This document shows, one piece after another, positions 57,060 through 64,000 of a DNA stretch of 64,000 bases. This DNA is from Monomorium pharaonis. Lineage: Eukaryota; Arthropoda; Insecta; Hymenoptera; Formicidae. Made by a program: the position numbers and the translations under genes. The stretch lies in the NCBI RefSeq assembly GCF_013373865.1, contig NC_050472.1, forward strand, positions 22,663,136 to 22,727,135. Direction: 5' to 3'. A model generated the notes under the pieces. The model did no database searches. It was not told where the DNA came from and saw only the letters and a list, made by a program, of their open reading frames with translations. The number at the start of each line of letters is the position of its first letter. The stretch's first letter is position 1.

Positions 57060-58622
57060 CGGTAAAGCGGAAACGCGCGCCTCCTTCGCGAACGTTTTCT
57101 CCCAGGGGCCGATCGCCTTCTCCCTCTCCCTCCCCTCCCGCCTCCTTCCTTTCCTCTCTTTCTCTATCTCTTCCCCTTTCTCGAAGCGTTGTAAATTCAT
57201 TCAAGCGCGCGCGAAGCAAGAGGGAAGAGAGAACCCCGGGAGACGGAGCTCAAGGGAGGACGAGATATGCGAGAGAATTCGCTGAGTAATTTGCCGCATT
57301 AATAATAACCGGGCGGCTCCTCGCGGATATAGCACTTAATCCAGAAGCCGCCGCGCCGGGATAGATGACGAGGAAGCATGGCGGCGACGGCGGCTGCGGC
57401 GGTGGCGGTGATGGTGATGGTGATGGCGATGGCGAATAGAGTCGCCGGGCGAAACGAGACTCGGGTGTATAATCCATGACGAATGACGTTGCAAAATAAA
57501 ATCCCGGTCGCGGTGTACGCCCCCGGGCGGCTGCGTCACCCTCGCGGCACTGCGTGCATCTACTTATTCGATGTTCCATTATGCTCTCTACGATCGGGGA
57601 AGGGTATATATTGTTGACCTGGATGCTACACAATGTGATTTTACGTAACGTACCGACATTCTCCCTCCCTCTCCCCCTCCCCCCCTCCCCCCGTCCTCTC
57701 AGCAGCGGCGTATCATCTGTTACGGACAGACGCACGGTGGAGGAGGAACGGAAAGTGTGGCGCAACTCCGCTGTTATTCCGGGAATCACTTTCATTCCAA
57801 TTATAATACTTCCAACCTGCCAGCTCGCGTTTTATACACCAACTGATGCGACCAACAGGCCAACTTGGTTTGGGGGAGGGGGGGGGTGATCAGGGGGTTG
57901 GACTTCCTGTTCGCTCGGGGAACTGAAAGACCCTGGGAAAAAAAGAAAGAGTCAGGAAGACGGGCGGTAAAATTATCGGAGATGATGAAACTTTTTCAAT
58001 ACCTTACCCCGCCAGTGACTTGTCATCGGAGAAGAGAGAGACGCGCAACGTTTCGGAGAAGAATGTCGGGACGAGGTGGAGACGCGAGGAGAAGGGTGAC
58101 GAATGCATACTGAAAAGTACGCGAGTCGGACTGGTCTCCGACTATAGGCGAGATGGCTCGTTGAAATTTCCGGAAGGGGTTTCTTCCACATTTAATCGGG
58201 TCGGTACGGGGTGCAGTGTGACCCGCGGTACGTGTATATAACCCAGTTTCCGGCGCGAAATGTCCGAGCTGCCCTCGCGAATCGGACCCGCGTTATGGAA
58301 ATAACGCGGGCGCGACGAGAGACGAGGGGCGGCCGCTTCATGAAGAAATGGATGGTGGTACGGATGAATGAGTGTGGCAGCGTAAATGCGCGAGTTTAAT
58401 GCTGAGAAATGCACGAGAGAATGACAGCGTACAGGACAGGACGCGTTCGCGCGACGATTTTCGCGACGTTCTCCCGCCGGGGAAGGGAGAGCGTAAGCAA
58501 GACGGATGTTGACGACGACGTCGCGTCGCGTCGCGCGGTCGTGGTCAATTTTTCACATCGGAAGTCGCGGCGTCCGAAGATAAAGACGCCCCCGAGAAAC
58601 ACATGCATATACACTTCAGACG

Positions 58623-58625
<3 letters not shown>

Positions 58626-58661
<36 letters not shown>
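58626..58661. repeat. (GA)n microsatellite
   Basis: About 35 bases of GA. Confidence 0.95.
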
Positions 58662-58664
<3 letters not shown>

Positions 58665-59600
58665 AGAAAGCGATAAGCATCGCGCCACTGGGATGCGCGT
58701 TTCATAAATAACTGCGCTATTTGAGACGCGAAATGGATATCGCGGGGAATATACGAGCGAATATATCGAATCGTATTTCCTCGCGTTAACGGGTGCTCGT
58801 GCTATATCCGGCATAAATCTATTCCTTTTCGATCATTGCGCGGCGCGGCTACGGGGCCGAGAGGGTCGAGGGGGTAGCTAAAGTTTCTCGTGTACCGCGG
58901 CATCGGTAGTCGCTTAACGTATCATAAAGATAAAATAGCTTTCGGTGGTGATAAACGATCGCACGAATATCTCGATATATATACCTTTTTGCGCGCGCTG
59001 CACAATTCCAATCGGTCTATTACCACTCACTCGCCACGGCACTTGTTCCTAAGTCTCGTTTCGTGCCCGTTTACACGCCCGGATGTCCTGTCGAGTCGAA
59101 GGAATTTTTCGCCGAACGTCACTTTTGACCGAAAGGTGATAAAGTTCGATTCGAATGGCGAAAGAAGCGCGCGAGTAATAAATGCGTCAGCGGAAACTAT
59201 CGGTCTCTCTGCGAGAAGGGACTACCCCCACACTTCACGCGAACGGAAGAGCCTTACGATCCTCGCGTAGCGCTACTCTCGTCCCGTTTTACGGCCAGTG
59301 AAAAACAATTCGTCCCGCCGTATAAAATGGCAGACTGGTTCTTAAAGTATGGAGGATGAGTGGCTCTACGGTCGTACTACTTGGTGAGAATTCGATGGAC
59401 GGTTCCTCGCGTTATGAGAGATTACAGCCAATCACGTGCCACATGTGCGGGCAAATGATATTTTCATGAGGTTTTTCGATCTTTCATGTCGACTTGCGAT
59501 ATTATTAGAATGCTGCGGCGTCTAATTTTATCCTAAATCTGTATGAAGTATGTATATGAAGGTTCTTAAAACGAGGAAATACACAAATAAAGAGAAAAGA

Positions 59601-60400
59601 CCTAATATGTAAGACTAACCGGTAAACAGTCATTTTACTTTTTGTATAAAGTCATCGCAAATAATAAAAGCGACTTTTAATTATATATGTTATATTATTG
59701 GCTTGCAACTAACTTATTGAGATCTAAGGATATTATATGCAGATTTAATAAATATTTCTTGTAAAAAATCAGTGAAAAATCAGGAAAAGTACTTCTAGAA
59801 AATTAAGAAAATAGTTGATAAGACGCTTTTATTTTATTGAAATTTAAAGGTAAAGCAGTTATATTAGAAAGAAATGAAATAAATATCCATTTTGAATAAT
59901 TTAAAGTAAAACAAAATTGCTGGAATATAAATTTATATTTTGTTTTCTCTTGCAAAATTATTAAAAACAAGTTATTTTTATATTTGTTTATTATAATATA
60001 TAAACATAAAAATTATATAGTTTTTTTCAATAAAAATGAAAATAAACATATACATAAAAATACAAACTTTTTGTATTGTATAAATAGAAAGATATGAATA
60101 TTTTGTAATACTTTTTAATTTAAACCTCAAAAACATTCAAAAGTCCATGTTATTTCAAATTTATAATATGAATATTTACTACATATACTTAATTAACTTT
60201 ATAACATAAACGATTATCTGGGGTATTGTCTACATCCCAACTAATTTAAATAAATCAGTAGTATGGATATACAAATAACAACTTATTGTTGTTGTACTGT
60301 AGACTTACGAAGACACGTTAAAAATCAAAATTCAGACATCACTGTGCAAGCAATATTTTTATTAAAACTACATCTGACCGACTTTGAAAGATATATCCGA
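59601..60400. other. AT-rich spacer, no gene seen
   Basis: Low complexity, no motif. A 114-codon plus-strand frame starting at 60263 runs into the next CG-rich patch and is not recognised. Confidence 0.45.
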
Positions 60401-61770
60401 TATCGTTTTTTCGGTCATTTGCTGAAAAACAGCGGCGCTAAAGTGCAGACAGGTATCAGTGAAAATCCAACGCAAAGCAAAGCTATCAGAGTATATTACG
60501 CGTTCTGTTACGTACCAACGAAAGAATCCTCGACGATTTACGGTTTTTTGTTTTACAACAAGCGGACAATCTCAACCGGATTTGCGCAACCGCGCGAGCC
60601 GGTTTGATCGCATCAGATCACGCGTCGGCACACGCGAATGTTTAAACCCGACGCTTCACCTGCATACAAGCGCGATACGCGCATCGCGCCGTTCTTGCGT
60701 CTGTTTTTCTCCTTTTTTTTTCTCCCCTTCACGTACGCTCGTCCGCTCGAAATCGCAAACTCGTGCGCGAACACGTAATTGAGACTCCTCGACGATGCGC
60801 GGGAAGTCACTCGGCCGAAAAAAGTCACACGGGCGCGCACGAGTTTTTCAAACGGCGCCGATTCCCTCCGACCGCCCGGCGAGTTCGCTTTTGATTTCTC
60901 CTTCTTGTTTTTTTCCACGGGCTCTGCCCCGACACTCGGATATCGTCCGCTTCCATTAAGCGCCGCTTTGATCTATGGTTAATTAAAGCGCGGCTCACGC
61001 TGGGCACGTAACGACGAAGCCTCCTAAGGCCCTCGTTTCCTTCCTCCGTCCCACCCCCGGTCATTTCGTTCTCGTTTGCGCGCGGAAATCAAAGCCATCT
61101 GAAGACGATACCGAGGAATCGGAGAGCGGAGGAGACACGGGGCAAGTAGGCACTGTCTCTTGATAGCGGCGGGATAACGCCACGGCGACGAGATACTTGA
61201 TCGCGCGCTTTCGCTCCGAGGCTTAAGAGGCGAAAGCATCGCGAAGAGGGAGATGGGGATCCGGCGATTTATACCGTGTTCCGCCGGCGAAGCGTGGCGT
61301 CGGTCGGAGGCCATTGAGGAAAGCTCTCGAGGTGATCGAAGCTCGTTGTAGCGACGATATATCCTCGCCACCGCGATACCGCCGCCCTACCTACTCTACC
61401 GCCCCCGACTCCCGCTGTCGCCGAAATACGATCGTTACGATCCCGAAGATCGGAGGGAGAGGGAGGGTGGAAGGGGATGAAGACCGACTTCGGTTCTACC
61501 CTCCGCGCGCACTGCGGGATGTGTCGACCGTGTGGCTGTGTGTATATATACGTGTAATAAATGTGTGTGTGTGCGCGAACGCCTGCATCGAGTCAGGAGT
61601 ATCGGATCGCCTGTCGCACACCCGGGGAGGCTCTTCTTGCGGAATTACGTGATTTCGCGAATCTCACTATCGCCAAATCGATTGCGGATATAAGATACTG
61701 GAGGTCGAAATGGAATCAATTTAGGATACGGCTTCGCCGGCTATTACTTGCGCGGCAGTGTGGCTAACTG
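60401..61770. other. CG-rich patch, possible promoter-like region
   Basis: High CG content with frames of 67-115 codons overlapping on both strands and no recognisable domain. A promoter or untranslated exon is possible. Confidence 0.35.
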
Positions 61771-64000
61771 AAATTTTAAAGATCAAGAGAGGGAGGGGGT
61801 GGAAGGCTTGGCTCGACTCTGTCGCGGGGGTCTTCTAATTTTCCAGTCGCAACTCGGTATGCCAGAGTCTACTGATGGTTCAAGCTTTATCGAGCTTGAA
61901 AACATCGGCTGTATGTACACGCATATCTCTTTCATTCTACTTTGAAATACGTTCATTATATTTTGCTACTTATTGAGACATACTGAAAATTAATTAAACT
62001 TAATAAGCGTCGCATTTTCACTTGTTTGTAAATTCAGAATAACAATGATAAAAATTTTCCTTTTTAAAATATTTGAATGGTTTGTGATATTTAATAGCGC
62101 GATATCAACTGCATGCGGCTTCTTGTTCAATATATTTGTCAATTTAATTTTATGTTAAGAGTTTAGTGTCTCGTAAAATCTCCTACAGACTGTGTTGAAC
62201 CAAAGTTACAAACTTACTTCTCATCTTATTCGCATGGTAGATTCGAAACTGAGTTATTACTCCTGGCTTGAAGGCATACACACTAAAATTTAAAGGACTT
62301 TCACGCTTGCAGAAGTTTTGAATCGTTAGGTTTTAATACGGAAGCACGTTAAGATGAAATTATCAGGCAAGCTGTGTTGAAATTATCACATATACATTAT
62401 ATAGTCATTTTAAATATTTAACTGAGATATTTATAGTATATTATATTATAAACTCTATAAATATAAAGTAATAACTGTGATGGATAGAAATGCGTTTTGC
62501 ATTAAACATGATAAAGTAAAAATAATAATACAACCGTATTATAAAATTTCATTAACTTTCTTTAGAAAAATTACTTTCTATATTTCAACAATAATTGCAT
62601 AATTTTCGTAACATTGCATATTTAACGAAAATAGATAATAAAACGTCTTTTTGTCAACTTAACTGATAAATTATTTGTTAATAATTTGTCAGTCAAGACA
62701 AAAAACGTCTATTTTCGTTAGTTATGTGTATTACTGGTGACAATAAATTATACCTCTTTACATTGCATATTTAATTTTAAATGTCTGTCTCTTTTCACGG
62801 CGCAATTTGTATGTTAACTTACTAAGGAGAAATAACTTGGTATTATAAATTTATACGTATAAATTCCCAACAAGTCTGTATAATTATTTTAACTATAAAT
62901 GTTATAGCCATGCGAATAAAACATTTCAAAGCTTTGCCATTCTTTTACGTTTAATTACTGATCTATATATATATTTCATTATTACATTTATTTCTATATC
63001 TTATATTAACTGTTACATTTAAACTGACGAATTAATCAGCAAACAGAGATTGAAAAGAGGAAAACGACTTCGTTCGAATTTATCCGTCTGATATCTTGTT
63101 AACAATCGCTTGACAATCTCTCTCGTTAAAATCAACGCAATTAAATTGACATATCGTAATGTCGGAAGTGAACATGTTACTTAATGTTGCGCTAATGGTC
63201 ACTTATGACGAAACTCATACCGATCCTGTTCCTTTCCTTAGCTCTCCTTTAATCATTCATGTCAATGTAATATCGACGGAATATGTATAACGGGCGAGTT
63301 GAATACCGCGTAATCGGTTCCACCACATCAGATACGTCTCGTTTAATTAGCGGGGAAATAGAATGATCATCCAGCGCCTATTTAATGCAGCCTGACTGCG
63401 TACATTCGTATTAATGTGTCTGTTGCATTTCGGATCTAAGCCGGGGAATCGTATTATGTAAGCCAGAATCAACGTTAATTATGACATCGCAATGAGATTC
63501 TAGCTGTTAATTGCATCTTCATGAAGCCTCTTGTTGGGATAAGCTTAGTGGGCATCTTTCTGTTTGATTAGATTTGTAACAGATGTCGGTCTGCAAATGA
63601 CAGGCATGCTATTGTAATTCATGTAACCGTTAAATATAGGCCGATCGCGCGTATGCTCTTGAATGCTATGGCATTTTTCATGTCAATGCGTTCAGAATGC
63701 ATCTCTCGCTTACATGTGTAATAAAATAGACGTAACAAAACTGAATTTTTAATAAACATTGCATAGTAGAATGTACTTTTAGTTGATTCTTTTATCTGCT
63801 TAATCTTAAATTTTAATTAAATTTCTAATTAAATTTTTATAGAATTTAATTGACTTTAATTGATTTACTTGAAACTTTGTGTATTTCGCGTTAATAAAAA
63901 TGCAATTATTTTTTCTGCGCAATAAATACAATGTAAATATTCAACTATGCGAAATAATTCTAATTCAATATGTAGATTTAATATTTTGGACAATTCACAA
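61771..64000. other. AT-rich end of window, no gene seen
   Basis: No exon recognised. It contains a short fold-back element (62623-62720) and, at about 63000-63720, more balanced sequence without a reading frame that could be regulatory. Confidence 0.5.
62623..62720. mobile_element. Fold-back element, TAACGAAAATAGA ends
   Basis: 98 bases with perfect outer ends (TAACGAAAATAGA and TCTATTTTCGTTA) and paired inner blocks (acgtctttttgtc / gacaaaaaacgt). A miniature transposon or a natural hairpin. Confidence 0.75.

Larger units (their letters stand above)
55561..59600. other. Largest CG-rich domain, possible promoter or first-exon region
   Basis: About 4 kb with high GC and CG content. Open frames of up to 181 codons (57250-57795, minus strand) overlap others on both strands and contain low-complexity proline/serine or arginine runs. 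None has a recognised domain. C-rich and G-rich tracts lie at 57040-57200, 57660-57700 and 57870-57900. It could include a promoter or untranslated exon of a gene outside the window. Confidence 0.4.

Noticed and set aside
57250..57795. 181-codon minus-strand frame
   Set aside because: Low-complexity proline/serine and arginine/glycine runs in stop-poor DNA; overlaps plus-strand frames; no domain.

Overview
This is AT-rich eukaryotic DNA, most likely from an insect and probably a hymenopteran such as an ant. The reasons are long AT-rich introns with GT-AG borders, many short non-autonomous DNA transposons, dense microsatellites, patchy GC content and CYP4-clan cytochrome P450 genes. The species cannot be named from the sequence alone.

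Layout. Positions 1-34286 hold a tandem array of four P450 genes, all on the minus strand. I call them A (42-6867), B (9525-16364), C (19022-25607) and D (28346-34286). I could join each into a 12-exon reading frame with matching splice phases, coding for 505, 505, 503 and 504 residues. A, B and C sit in near-identical units of about 9.3-9.5 kb. D is an older, clearly diverged relative whose introns carry their own transposon insertions. From 34.3 to about 43 kb the DNA is AT-rich and apparently gene-free; it holds fold-back elements, a diverged copy of the flank that lies upstream of A-C, and a tandem duplication. From about 43 kb to the end, GC-rich patches alternate with AT-rich stretches. 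I recognise no protein there. Overlapping open frames on both strands in the GC-rich patches look like chance frames in promoter-like or regulatory DNA.

Biology. All four P450s keep the heme-cysteine loop, the ExxR motif and the C-helix WxxxR, so each could bind heme. D has a normal oxygen-activation motif in helix I (GGYDTTS). A, B and C share a version one codon shorter (KGTFTA) that lacks the acidic residue, and they have also lost the proline-rich hinge after the membrane anchor. A and B/C differ by five consecutive amino-acid changes, with no silent change, just after ExxR (substrate recognition site 5). B is a chimera: its 5' half matches A and its 3' half matches C, with the switch confined to about 270 bp. 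The array is therefore making new combinations of N- and C-terminal halves by unequal exchange.

Limits. I did all alignments by eye, and no database or expression data were used. No CRISPR array, prokaryotic operon, rRNA or tRNA gene was found. The most interesting system here is this evolving P450 array with an atypical active site, not an unknown class of machinery.
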